This document shows positions 32,301-45,405 of a stretch of 64,000 nucleotides of DNA, in pieces. The notes beneath the pieces were generated by a model. It was not told the origin of the DNA and ran no database searches. It worked only from the letters and a program-made list of their open reading frames with translations. The position numbers and the translations under genes are program-made. How positions within the stretch are numbered: position 1 is the first letter of the stretch; each line of letters opens with the position of its first letter. The stretch is from Cruorifilaria tuberocauda (taxonomy: Eukaryota; Nematoda; Chromadorea; Rhabditida; Onchocercidae). The stretch spans positions 1-64,000 of the forward strand of contig JABVXU010000207.1 of NCBI GenBank assembly GCA_013365365.1. The letters are read 5' to 3'.

Positions 32301-34610
32301 GAGAACAAAATGACTGAGAGATATATTAAAATAATCATTAGTGCGATAGGTGTAAAGAAATGATGAAAATATCAACAAACAAATCATATAGAAGTTGAAG
32401 CTTGTGAATCAAAATTTGAGATGGAATCTTAAATATTAAATAAAAGTAAAAATCTCAAGTTTGGATTTGAGAAAAGAAGAATTAATTTATAAATATTTTT
32501 TTATAGCATTATTTTTACGAGAAAATTAACGGAAAAAATTATTCTGCTATCTCTTCAAATTATGTTAAAATCATTGAAATTTTCGGTTTTAATTTGCAAC
32601 ATAAAAGAATTAATGATTTAATAAAAATGGTATGATATATTTCAAACAGTTAAAAGATAAAAAGAAAATGGTAGTGGGATCATTCCTGGAAGACGAATAT
32701 TGCAATGGGACTGGATTAAGCAATTATGAAGGGAGAAGTTTTATGGAAGTGGAATTGGCACTATTGCTATCAATACTAATTAACGCTTAATGATTTAGGA
32801 TTAGAATTAAGTCTTGCTTTTTGATTTTATTTCTTTTTTGCTGATGAAAGGAATGAGTATTATTCCATCATTTAAGATCTGATCTTTATGAGGTTGCCCT
32901 TACTCATGAAATTTCATTTTTATTTTATATTGAACTTCAGTTCTACTCGTCAATAATAAGCGACAATTCAAATAAAAGGATTTTCAGGCAAAGTTGAATA
33001 TTTTCATTACTTTGATATTACTCAAGAATTACTAATTCCACTCATTTTGATGAAACAATAGATATGTTTCAATGAAGTATGAGTTTAGGTACTGTAATTG
33101 AATTTTCGCAATTTTACAATTACAAAAATTCAATTGAGGAAATGCATAAAGTGAACTTTCTACATTTTTTCCTCACTTTTTCAAATATATATTAATCAAG
33201 ACACAAAAATAATGATCAGCTAAATATTTTCAACACGCTAATAACAGTTTCAGGAACAGACGCAAATGTGGTGAGAGCCAAATACACTTATACCAAAAGG
33301 GAGGAATATGGAATCATTTATAGTTATAGGTTACTTCCATCCTTTCAGATTTGCCATAATTTCTAAATAACAGTGCTGAGGTCCAAAAATTAGAACTTAA
33401 CTGATAACTTATTTTTAAGCATTATGCGCACTTTAAACTACGTCGATAGTGCAATATCCACGTGATAACTAAGAATTGTTATCATATTTTATAATTTTCC
33501 TTTAGTGTAGTCAATAATTGATTACTAAGAAAAAAAGAAAAATGTTAAAATACATACATAGCAAACAAAATTATAATTATTGAATGAAATTGACAGTATT
33601 TAACAACAGCAAAACACTTGCCACTTTTTTAATTTCTAAAAAAAGAACAAAATCCCAGTTAATGAGATTACGTTAATTAATTCAAGTTAAATCACATTTG
33701 TTATCCAAAACAGTTTAATCCGTATGTTCATATGTTATTTTTCATTTACTCATTGTGAATATCGAAATTAATTTGCATAGATCCGGATTGAAATATTCCC
33801 TTATTCCGAAAAAGAATGAAAACTTAAATCTCAATTTGCGCATTTGATCATTATCGTTAATGTCATAATATTTGGGACAAAGAAATTAAATGCTCAATTT
33901 AATTTTTGGAGACTGCCATCGACGAAATTAACAATAATGATAAAACGCGTGATCTAAGCAATATAACAATATATTATTCAGTTGTACCAAACGCTTACTG
34001 TTGAAGTTTAGAGTACAGATACCCCAACTTTTTCGATCCTGGCCTAATAAATGTCTTGGCTACAATCTGTTCTATGTATGACTAAAAGACGTTCAAAAAA
34101 TAAGGTATATGAATAATGGCTTACATTAGAAAATTATAATAAGTAAGGAACGATAGTAATATCTGAATTACTTTAAATAGTTTAGGTTATTGTTACCACT
34201 TTTTCCTCTCAATTACCGTATCCCTTTATCTTTGCTGGAAGCTGAAGTGGTTTTGACCTTCTACTATAGTATAAGCTTTGTCACACATTTTTTGAGTAAG
34301 CCTTATTTCCGGAAAGTATCTTCGAAAAATCTTTGATAAGACAAATATAAAATATACAAAATGTCTTCGATAAGAAATGAAAATTTTTTCAAAAAATAGC
34401 ATAACATTTCACGATATTTTGGAATTTCAATTTCATACAGCGTGATTATATTTATCTTTTTGAAGCAAAATTTCCTTGTTTCTATGGTCGTAAGGGAATA
34501 AGTAAAAACAAATGAAAAGCGAGCAATTAAAACAATGAACACAGAAAATAATGATTGAAAGAGGATAAATAAAACGGTGATTACATCAGAAAAGTTAAAG
34601 CTAAGATCGC

Positions 34611-34714
34611 AAGGGAATAGGTAACCTATGATTACAAGTAAATAATTAGAACCATAATTAAAAGGGAATAGCTCAACCTACAATTACAAGTGAATAATTA
34701 AAACTATAATTAGA
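34611..34714. repeat. 51-bp tandem repeat, two imperfect copies
   Basis: Two units begin with AAGGGAATAG and continue through an ATTACAAGTAAATAATTA-like core, at 34611 and 34662. A further diverged AAGGGAATA at about 34495 suggests an older, decayed array. Confidence 0.75.
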
Positions 34715-37111
34715 AAGAAGAGAATAAGCAGAGCAACAACATGCTATTCTTTAAAGCATCTATCGAGGGATAAATATGAATAAATATCATTCATAGACTG
34801 ATCCGATCATTATGAACATTCGAAATGAAAAGCAGAAAAGGATTTATCCATTCAGTTCTAAATCCATTTTCTGCCCTTCGAATTTTGTTTTAATATACTT
34901 GAAAGAATTCTAAATTATCTAAATGAAAACAATTATAATATTCATTTCAATATAGTACAGAAAAAATTAAAAAGTAGCGGATTACAGATTTTACAATTCT
35001 GATCTTAAAAGTCATTTCCCTAAAGATTATCCTAAAGGTGAAGTTATCTTTAATTAAAAATTATTAGTCAGTCTATGAACACGAATATGTCTTGGAATAA
35101 AATTTATTCTTTCAATTTGACTGAGACAGATAATTGTATCAATAATCGGTTATTCTCAAAACGTTGATAATTAATGCTTGGGATTGTTCTAGTACTGTTT
35201 TTATTGAGAAGATTTAACAGGACACTCAATCGAATTTCTAGTCAAAAGAGCTAAAATGTATTCAGATTGAAAAATATCAAATTATCTGACAATCTCAATT
35301 TCCGTTTTTTAACCGAGATAAAATCACTCATATCCTTGAACGAGAAAAAGTCTGAAATTAACAGCATCTGACGGAAAAAACATGAGCAAATGGATACGCA
35401 AAGTTTGAAATATCTCGGAAGGCAAACGTAAAATGTTTTACTGATCATTGATCTATTTCACGGGTGTAAAGTTAATTTTTAAACGTCCTGCAATAAATGA
35501 ATATTTTAAAAAGAAAGAATTATTGCAAATTCGTCACCTAAATTAAAAAATTCAACAATCGTTAAATGAAATTGTATGGTTTCATTTGCATTTATTTTAG
35601 CATGATTCTTTATATATGTTTTCGCTCTTGGTACCACTCATAAAAAAAAATTTTAGCCATAAAAACGACTTTGTAATTAGAGAATTTAAAATATCTTGTC
35701 ATTTTCTATCACTCAGTCTCGAAATTATATTAACATAAACGGAATATCTATACATTCATCCAAGCAAGCATGAGACAATTTAGATTGAAAAATCTCATGC
35801 TACTCATGCAAATCCCAATCTACAATAATGCATTGCGACATGCAAACGATGTAGGAAACATTATTAAATATTTCCAATCGATACTTACTGATAAGCTAAA
35901 AAGAAAAATTTGAGTGAAATAGAGAAAATGGAAGGGAAAGTAAAGCCAAGCAATGAATCCATTTTTGAAAGCATGAAAATCAACTTTATTGCATAAAAAA
36001 CTAAATTTTAATTTTAATTAAACAAGATTTTTCTGGGAAAGATTTCCAATAAAAAAAGAAATTTCGGAATTTGATGCTTTGATAAATGATTATGCTGAGA
36101 CAAAAACAATAATCACTTTTACTTACTTGGATAACACTCTGCTTGATAAGAGAATTCCGAACTTAGCATATGTCCAAAGCTTTTTTCTCTCATCTATTGT
36201 AAACTATTTTAAAATCATCCATCAGAATTACTTTCTTATCCTCAAGTGAAACAAGAAAAGTTTAGAAAGCATAAATGATGTCATTACTGCTATTATTCAT
36301 AATTATTTTTACTGATAGATGTATCGTTTGTATTGGTCTGACACTCTCATGCATGTCTTTCCTCAACAACTCTCCAATTTCTCTCTCAGCAAATTTGTTG
36401 CGACAATTGGTGATAGCTAGCATAATTAATTCCCCACTCTACTCCTACGTCATTCTTTGATAATCAGTCTACTTTATTGTTGATTTTGCTCACTGAACCG
36501 TTGAATTGATGAAAAATGCAAATTCGAATGATCGTTTAAAATAATGAAAAGAGTCAAAGAAAAAAGAGAAAAAAAAATAACACTGATTACTATCGGATAG
36601 TCGGCAAGATCAAGCATCATTCTCCAATCAAACTTTCCGCAAATCTGAATTTTCATTTTTCTGCTAGTACAAGATTCTTCAAGCAATTCTCAGATTCTTT
36701 CTTTGCTACGCCAAATTCTTCCGGTTTGTTTTCAGTCCCACCCGATGTGTCATATTGTCCGTTCTTAATTGAAAGTTACACACATTCTTAATATCACGAC
36801 AAATTCGTTGCTCGACCTTTCATCCGATCCTAAATGATCCACTACACTATAAAGGCTCTACTTCATACCCATCTAACTTGCTAAAAGTAAGTAAAAGTAA
36901 AAGTAGTTAAACGATTAGCAATTCCCTTCCAATCTCATTTGCAACATTTCAAGTTTATTACCTACCAGCGATTTCTCGATAAAAAAAGATTCATGCTTGT
37001 GGTGAGCAATCGTATGCGTCTCAAAAAAAATGTATTATGTGATAAATCATTAATAACTGTATTTTCGGGATGTTCCATTCCTTTGAAAAGCTATTTTAGC
37101 CTTTTACACGT

Positions 37112-37184
37112 GAAGATGCCTGTCTCTCACAAATCGGAAAAGCACCGGATCAGGTTATCAGTGAGACAGTTGCCTGGCATCTTC
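37112..37184. other. Hairpin-forming inverted repeat in a GC-richer island
   Basis: GAAGATGCC at 37112-37120 pairs perfectly with GGCATCTTC at 37176-37184. Inside it TGTCTCTCAC (37121-37130) pairs with GTGAGACA (37161-37168), with two extra bases on the 5' side and a 7-base bulge on the 3' side. The loop is 30 bases. The surrounding 37110-37400 is clearly richer in G and C than the neighbourhood. It could be a structured RNA, part of a leader exon, or a DNA regulatory element. Confidence 0.5.
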
Positions 37185-40120
37185 CCCTCCCGTCCATCAG
37201 AGATCCATTTGCCTGCTGATCTGTGCTCCTCCAGCTAGTCTGTCTCCTCGTTGACAGCGTTACTGATAGCGAATTGATTGCTCCGTGCGACGGAATGAGC
37301 GAGGGGGACGTGTGGTCGGTGCAGTGATAGCAGTGGCGATTAGACTGGACCGGTCAGCGGGGTGATATCAGGGAGGGAAATGATCGAGAAGTGCCTTCCA
37401 TCGACTGTCCTTTTCCATCTTTTATCACAGCTTCAGATTTATTTCTCCTTTCCTTTCTTTCTTTTTCTTTCCTTCCCAACTCCCTTCTCTGTGTTCCCTA
37501 TTCCACTCTTTGCTTCTTTTTAATCGGCCGATGATTAGCATATTTATCATGAAAATTTGGCTAATTTAAACTGAGCTGTTAACTTTCCGAAATCATTTCA
37601 AGCCTTCGTGCTACATATCACTTCGTTGTCATTTCTCTGTTTCATTTCGTCTTATGTGTGACTACCACTCCATTGCTATTCCCTCCTTTCCTTCTCTTCC
37701 TCTCCAGTCTAAGCTTTACTGTCACCCTGCTTACTGTCTCATAAGTTCCACGGATCATCCCACTCACTTTGCCGTAAGCAATTCATTCAGTTGTCTGTTA
37801 CCTGACGTCGAAGATGCTCTACTGATTCCAACAATAAAAGCTTCGAAATTCAGAATCACACAGTTCGATTGAGAATCAATAAAACCCTTTCAGAAAGTTA
37901 TGCACTTTTCAGTTTTCCTTCTCTCCGTCTCTCTTTTAAATTCACATATAATTGGTCTTTCCACTAATATCAAATTTATATTCTAACCTAGATGGTTCCA
38001 TGAAATCTTCATCTTCCAAACTATTGATTTTTAATCCGATTTTCTTCAGATATCCAGATTGCAGATTGGTTGATAATCACAGAAATTACTCATTTTCCAT
38101 TTCTTTCAGTTAATTCTCTTCCTACTTTTTTCAGAAACAAATTGATTCCGTTTTCGTCTTTACCATTTCTAAACTTCCTGAATTTGATCATTCGAAACTT
38201 AAAATAGCGAATGTTTCCCATGGAAAATTCCATTAATCATTGTTATCCTACCCCTCCACCATTTTTTATAAAGATCACTGGTTCTAGTTCATTTTTGAAT
38301 GGCTTTTTTTCCACAACTCATCTCATACTTTTTATCTCTCTCGTAAACCGCTCTGATTGAAGGTAATAACAATCAATATCACAAGGTTATCATTTCATTC
38401 AATCGCATTTCTTGAACGGAACGCACAGTGAATTCCTATTCCGCTCATTTCCTTGCATTCACTTTTCCACACGGGATTTCATTTTCATTTTTGTTTCCGT
38501 ATTTATTCTTTCATTCTGACAATCTAAACAAAAGAGATAAGATATAAAAAAGAAGAAAGAAGCGGAAAAATTTGATATACGTCACATGAAAATTCTTCAT
38601 TGGCTTAAATAACATATTAATTAGTTTAAAGAAATGACGGGCTCCTCGTTAAATTTGATTTGAGTAATTTATTTCACAGATAATAATGAAAAACTGATAC
38701 TGTGACGCAATAGCATAATAATGAACAATAAGAGGCTTGCTTCTATAGCTATTTAAGGCATCAAAAATTAAGGTGAGTAAATTAAGTGAGTAAACGAAAT
38801 TATCAGGTAAATGAAGAGTTAGTTGTTAGGTTTTTCCGGTAAATTTGAGATTCAAATTAGTAGTAAATCACAAAAGTTGCAATTTACTTAAAGTAAATAT
38901 AATTTGACCAATAAATCACGTAAGTTAGAGTCCTGCCTAACCAACAAAATTACTTGGCAAAATCACTCAATTGACAGTTTCTCGGTAAAAGTTTTTTTAT
39001 GAAATAAAGTTTTTAATTGCTTTATGACTTATAACTTAGACTGATTTATAATTTAAAATTTATGATTTATTGTATATCAAAGGTTTCTAAGGTTTTACTA
39101 TAAGTGAAATTGCTCTCGAAGCATTATTCAATCGGGGAAACATCATCTATCTGGATTTTATTAATAGTCCACTTTCGATGCTATAGAAATTTTCATTTAT
39201 AACTCAAATTTTCATCAATTTTAATTGCCTCCAAGTTCTAATTGTATTGTTGATCTTTACACTCATTAAATTAATTATAAATAAGTACTTATCACAACGT
39301 CTTAATATAAGAAAAGATGAAATCAAAAAAAGGGAAGTAATCTTGAATGTAACGGAAGCAAAGCAAAAAAAAAGAAAAATTACTTCTACCTTTTCATTCT
39401 GACATTTTGATGTTGCATACTTCCTTTACCAAATTCACATTCGATTTCCCGTCGTTCTAAGGTATATCGAATATTTTCAATCTTCCGGTATCACAAAATG
39501 ATATTATATTTTAGTAAACTTTGAGGCAACACTTTTTAGCTACACTGGCACTGTATTTACTATATGCTTTTTTAAATTATTTAAATTTTCAGGTGTAAAT
39601 AAATGCCTTTCAATATGGTTTAATGTTTTTGCATATAATTAGCATTAATAGCAATTTTGTCCTACCAATTATAAACTTAATATTAGCAATTAAAAGTTCA
39701 AATGATCTGCTAAAACAAGAACAAAAACAAAAGTGATTGTTAAAAAAGGTCAAGAAATTGTTATTTATTCTTTATTTATTCTCTCCTTCCTTGTCGTTTG
39801 CATCGCCCATCCTCTTACAAATATTTCCAAAAAAATTCTTTCCCCTTTTCTCTTCTTGTTATGCTGACTTTTCCTTTAACCTTTGTCTTTAGGATAACAT
39901 GTTACTTGGGGCGTTTTTTTTTCACTCATTAGGTTTGAACTTCAGAAATCCTCATTCTGCTGTTAAATTCATCACATGCATTCAATGCAAAAAATCGCGG
40001 AGATAAATGGGGAAAGTCAATTACTATCTGAGGCAGAAAAGGGAAAGACAACGCTAAAAAGACTAACATAATTATGTGACTTCGTGTTAAATTTCGAAGA
40101 TTTCTGAAAAAATTAATTGC

Positions 40121-40122
40121 AG
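40121..40122 (+). promoter_or_regulatory. Acceptor before the transporter start
   Basis: AATTAATTGCAG ends at 40122, 14 bases before the transporter ATG at 40137. It is either a spliced-leader acceptor or the 3' end of an upstream intron that joins a leader exon. Confidence 0.5.
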
Positions 40123-40136
40123 AGGTGGTAGTGGAG

Positions 40137-43100
40137 ATGAAAGAAAAGAAAAAAGGTAATGAAGGTAATGTGGAATATGTCCCGGTGGTTGATGGCGGCT
40201 GGGGATGGGTCGTTGTCCTTGGCTCATTTTTTATCCATGTTTTCGCCGACGGTATCGTTTATTCATTTGGTATTCTTCTCGAGATTATCATAAAGGTTTA
40301 GTTTCAAGTCAAAACTTCCAAAGTATGAAAGATTGTTATTCCATTCTACTTCAATCATTTCAATGGTATCAGAAAAGAAAACTTGTTTTTCGAACCGTTT
40401 CTTCCACTCACTTTGTAAATTTTCGAATTTTAGGAATTTGGTGCTAGCAATGCTAAAGCATCGGTGATAATTTCATTATTAACGGGTTTAACTCTTGGAG
40501 TAGGTCCTGTAGCAAGCGCGATAACAAATAAATTTGGATGTCGAGTGACGACAATTCTCGGATCATTGATTGCAGCTATGGGGTATACTTTTTTTGATGG
40601 AAGATGATAAATAGGGAGGAGAGTGTAATGAATTTCTGTTAGGGCAACTCTACTTTTCTATTGTCTTTCCTTTTTTTCACTCATAAAGTCGATTCTTAAT
40701 TGTCAAGTTTTAATATAAACAGTATAATCTTATGCATGAAGTAACTAATTTATCATCATGCAAATTTCACGGGTGACAGCTATTCTCATATAATAGAATT
40801 ATCGAAGTAACCAAAGTAATTCACCGAAATTGTTTTATAATTATGATAAAATAGTTATATAATATATGTATTATAGAAATTGTTTTAAATATCCATAAAA
40901 TGACCAATAATCAACCATTAGCATGTCTAAATTTGTTTTCAACTTCTTGTTTATCAGTGATTCCTTTCGATCTCTTGTTTTCAATCACTTATTGTTTCAA
41001 ATTGTCGTCGACGATCATCAATAAGTCCCTTAATTAAAACTGATGATAAGATGTAATGATTTCTAGATTGAATATTACAAGGCATGATAATGGAAGAGTA
41101 TGATTTCAGCTGTGCTGCATCGTATTATGCAACTACAGTGGAATATCTCATGGGTTCGGTTGGTTGTGTAATGGGTATCGGATTCGGTCTGATGTACTGT
41201 CCGGCAATTGTCATTGTTACTATGTATTTTGAGAAGAAAAGATTCGTTTAATTCATTTAAGCTTCCGTAGATTACTGCTTCTCTTTTGAAATTGGATCGA
41301 ATAATAATTATTTCAGTTATTAACTAAGTCAGTATAATCAGATGAATAATCTTTCAATGAATAATTTGGTACATATAACTTGTTTCTTTTTCTTCAAAAG
41401 AATTATTCTAATTAAATTTTTTGTTTTTCAAGGCTATGGCTACTGGTATAGCAGTATGTGGTGCTGGTGTCGGTACCGTCTTGTTTGCACCGATTAGTGA
41501 AGCACTTATCAGAGCTTCCTGGAGAACGGTTTTTATAGTTTATGCAGGTATGCCTAATTAATTTTTAATAATTAAAATCATTTATCCATTCAAAAAGTGC
41601 AACTTTTTGATCACTTACATTTCTTTTTTCTTCTTTCGGTGGTATTGATTGTTTTCAGTACATCATTCAAAAGTAATATGAGCAAGTTTTACAGTAATTG
41701 TATTAATGTGTTCTTTATGTGGTGCCACTTTTCGACCATTGATATTTGTTGCTGTAGAAGATGAAAAGAGAAAGAAGACAGTGCTCAACAGAGATAAGGA
41801 AAATGGATCCGTAATGGTCATTAGAACTTAACTTTTCATCTCTTTTCTTGTTTATACTTTAACAAGTTGTCATATTACCTTCTAGAAATCTTTATAGGAT
41901 GCTTCCAAGTAGCAACCAATTGATCTTTTTTTTTTGTTTTTTTTACTAAACAGATCAAGTGATTTTTTTACATTATTACTATTCCAACCTTAAACTGCTA
42001 ATCGCGGTTATGACGTTATTTTGTTATAAACAGGATGAAGAAAATGCGCCATTATCAATCGAGTTGCTTTCGCATAGCCATCAAAATATCACTGATATCG
42101 AAGAAAAAAATGAGAAATTGAAACGATCAGAATCATTGGAAAAAGATGTTTCACATAGAGGAAGTCAGAGAGTTTCTGAATCCACAGGATTTATCACCGT
42201 TAAAGTGCGCTCATTTATTTTCTTCCTAACTTTGTTATTCATTGATGATATTTGAAATTTCTCATCTGCTGCTATGACAAGATGTTTCATATTAATTGCT
42301 ATTTTACTAGCCGTTTCTTTTTATTCAGGACGTGTTCTACACAGGTTCAATGAGTGAATTACCACAAGTTGAACGGCACCGATCGCTTGCATCACTCAGT
42401 ATCAAGGACGATAAATTGAAGAGTTTGGAAAAAATGGTGGTGAATCGGGAAGAAGAAGAAAAAGTAAACAAAGCAAGAGAAATTTTGAGGTATGCTTCAA
42501 AAAGTGGTTATTTTTATTTTATTCGAAACTTTGAATCGATGTGAAAAAAGTCGACAGAAAAGCATCTGCGGACACATTTATCCATAACTGCTAACAACTA
42601 TTAAAAAACTAATATGACTTAATAATATTATAGCAGAATAATAAAATTAACAAGAACTAAAAGAGGAAGATAATGTGTAAATTTATTACAAAAGTGTTTC
42701 TCGAAACCAACAATAAAATCAGTCACTGTTTACAGATTCAACAAATTCAATTGCAACCGTACAATTTACTAATTCTAGAATATCCTAGGAATTTTAAGCA
42801 GCAACATAATCACTTGGATCCCATAATAGATTATGATGTAGTCTGAAAATCGTTTGCAAAACATTCCACATCACATATACTTTTAAAACAAATACGGCAA
42901 TAAAGATAATAAAGATATCTATTTGTGACAATAAAGATATCTATTTGCCCTATTACGATTATTCTAAATCTTTATTATTTTCAGGACAGTGGAGAAAATG
43001 ACGGATATCTCGTTACTTGCCAATCCAATATTTCTTCTCTATGCAATTTCAAATCTGTTAACAAGCATAGCATTTAATTCCCCACTCGTTTTCTTGCCTT

Positions 43101-44484
43101 CACATGCAACCAATCTTGGTTTAACTTCTGCACAATCTGCAGGCGTTATTAGTGCATTCGGCAAGTGCAGTTAATAACTTCAATCTATTTTAATGATATA
43201 GAAGAGCACTTCTAACGTTATCACATTTTGCATTAAGAAAATTTTCAAACTCCTTTCGTTCTTTCAGGTGTTATGAATACAATTGGACGAATTTTGGTTG
43301 GATTAATATCTGATCGTAAATTACCGTGCAGATATGGAAAAAATACGGTACAAAATAGATTATGGACCTACGTACTGTCGTTAAGTATATGTGGTTTGTT
43401 AACCGCTGGTGTACTGTTTTGCCATAGCTACATAACTTTAACTGTATGTTTTTTAACTCATCTGTTCACTAAAAAGTCACGAGCTCTAATAATCAGTGAT
43501 AGAATAACTTCATAAAATAGCCTATTGGAATTGCCTAACCTAGAGAAATTTAGCTTATACTGCTTTGCATTAGTTGATTAACGTGAAATAATTGATGCCC
43601 TTTTCCCCTTTTTGATAAAAGTACGGAATAGTAATTGAACTAAAGTTCTCATCAGACTTATGATACTACTCGTAGTAGTTTTAATGGTATTTACCATCGA
43701 ATTAAGATAATGATTAATGAGAGAAAGGAAGCAAAGTTGATTATTAAGGCTCAGATTATTCTTTTGTAGTTCATTTATCGAAGCATAATAAATTTCCTAT
43801 TAGTGCTCATTCTCTTGCAGATATATTCTGCTTTATTTGGATTAACGTTATCATCCTACGTATGCCTTACATCAGTATTGCTTGTCGACTTAATTGGTAT
43901 TGAAAAGTTGACTAATGCATTTGGTTTAATTTTACTCTTCCAAGGTATCGGTACCGTTGTAGGACCTCCTATATCTGGTAAGAATTCTGAAAATTTAATT
44001 CTATACAGGATTATAAAAACAAAAAGTTGCAATTAAATACTGAATTTTCGAAATATCATTATGAATCCCATTCAGTGGAAGAGTTTCGGCATGGAAAATG
44101 AAAGGCGCTGAAATTTTAAAATAAACTCTGTGCCTACAACACTATATTTAACATAATAAGTCTTAATTACTATTAGTCGTACTCATAGTAACATCACAAA
44201 ACAATGAAATGATTCACAAAAAAATCTTACACGATTGGTATAGTCTAATGCAAAATATAAAATTAAAAATGTCTGATTGGAAAAATGAATAAAGAAAATT
44301 TATCTAGAATTTATGTATTTCAATAGTTACACTTGAATAATGGAAATGTTTTGCAGGACAACTAGCCGATTTAACTGGTTCTTACAACATGTCGTTTGTA
44401 TTCTGTGGTGTATCACTTCTGATTTCGGGTTTGATGTTAGTATTTGTACCACAAATCCGACGAAAGCGGATAGTAAATATGTAA
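40137..44484 (+). CDS. Monocarboxylate transporter (SLC16, MFS)
   Basis: Proton-coupled monocarboxylate transporter-like protein of the major facilitator superfamily, expected in a plasma or organelle membrane. Exons: 40137-40295, 40434-40582, 41110-41245, 41433-41547, 41695-41810, 42034-42204, 42329-42489, 42985-43160, 43268-43443, 43821-43977, 44357-44484, about 547 residues. Two family signatures are present: [16 protein letters not shown] at the first helix (about residues 16-31) and [21 protein letters not shown] at helices 4-5. A charged, serine-rich loop of about 120 residues follows helix 6. The second half has the helix-7 to helix-12 pattern, including [15 protein letters not shown] and a [20 protein letters not shown] block. 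The intron 43161-43267 starts with GC. The exon ending near 42204 could instead end at 42198. The substrate cannot be told from sequence; lactate or pyruvate transport is only the family default. Confidence 0.93.
43161..43267 (+). other. GC-AG intron in the transporter gene
   Basis: The exon ends ...GCATTCG and the intron opens GCAAGT, the usual GC-donor consensus, closing with CTTTCAG. Only this donor keeps the conserved reading [11 protein letters not shown]. The GT four bases further on would shift the frame. Confidence 0.8.
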
Positions 44485-45405
44485 TTGTCATTGGTTGTTT
44501 AATCCTTATGACAGAATATGCATATTTCAATAATTCCTATTAAAATTATCGAATTATCCGGTTTTCCAGCAAATAGTTATATGATGTTTTCGAAATGTTG
44601 TTATCTGTTGATGTATATCTGTTTGCTTTTGATCTGTGATTTATGTGTATTAACTGTAAGAAACTCTTCTTCAGTCTTGTATTACTTCAGTCAGTCTTAA
44701 CTGATGTTTATTTGCCTTGATAGAAAAGAAATCTCGTAAATTTTCCTGATCAAAAACTTACCATTTTCTGTATTACAGCATATCATTTGTTTTTTGGATC
44801 CACACTCAGCAATACATAATATTCACATAATAAATTCTAAGAAATGATAACGCACCAATAGTGGGTGCTAATATTTATTTCCTTTCATCATCAATTGTGA
44901 TGATATTTTTAATCGTGCTCACTTTTCATTTGCCTAGACTGTACTGTTTCAAAGCTTATTGCAAAAAAATTTTAACTTGAAGTTGCAAAGTTTATCGTTA
45001 TAAGAAAAGGGACTGGATTAATTAACAATTATAATTTAGCCAAACCATTTTCAGAGATATTGAGAAAAGTCTAAAACATTTGGTTAAATCCTAAAATAAT
45101 GACATGGGCGAAAATGAACAGAAACAGCATTAATCGATTTATCAATAAATATCATTAAAAGATATTACACTTCGTTGTAAGGTAAAAGTCCCTTTGAATG
45201 ACTATCATGTCCTGAATTGAGAGGTTTTACTGCAGGGAATACTAATTTCCGAATCTTGAAAGCATCACTGGAATTATTGCTTCGCTACTATTAATAAGGT
45301 AATAATAATACCAACAGTTATAATTTTGACCATATGAGGATCGATGTTATGCGCCATATAAAACCTTGTAAATTATAACTGAAAAGATTTAATAAACTTT
45401 AATCA
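44485..45405. other. Interval between convergent genes
   Basis: AT-rich interval after the transporter stop. It holds the transporter 3' untranslated region and probably the 3' end of the unidentified - strand gene. I see no coding sequence; the open frame at 44518-44700 looks fortuitous. Confidence 0.55.
44829..44834 (+). terminator. Candidate polyadenylation signal of the transporter gene
   Basis: AATAAA about 345 bases past the transporter stop. Use is inferred. Confidence 0.4.

Larger units (their letters stand above)
27486..40120. other. 12.6 kb gene-poor intergenic region
   Basis: AT-rich and without any gene I can support. It contains an A/G-rich strand at about 29101-29340 ending in an AAT microsatellite, a two-copy 51-bp tandem repeat at 34611-34714, a short hairpin at 34819-34882, and a GC-richer island at about 37110-37400 with a hairpin, followed by a pyrimidine-rich stretch to about 37900. 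Weak open segments at 28853-28906, 31794-31994 (- strand) and 36250-36770 (- strand) are treated as findings, not genes. Upstream control elements or leader exons of the transporter gene may lie in the 37 kb island. Confidence 0.6.
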
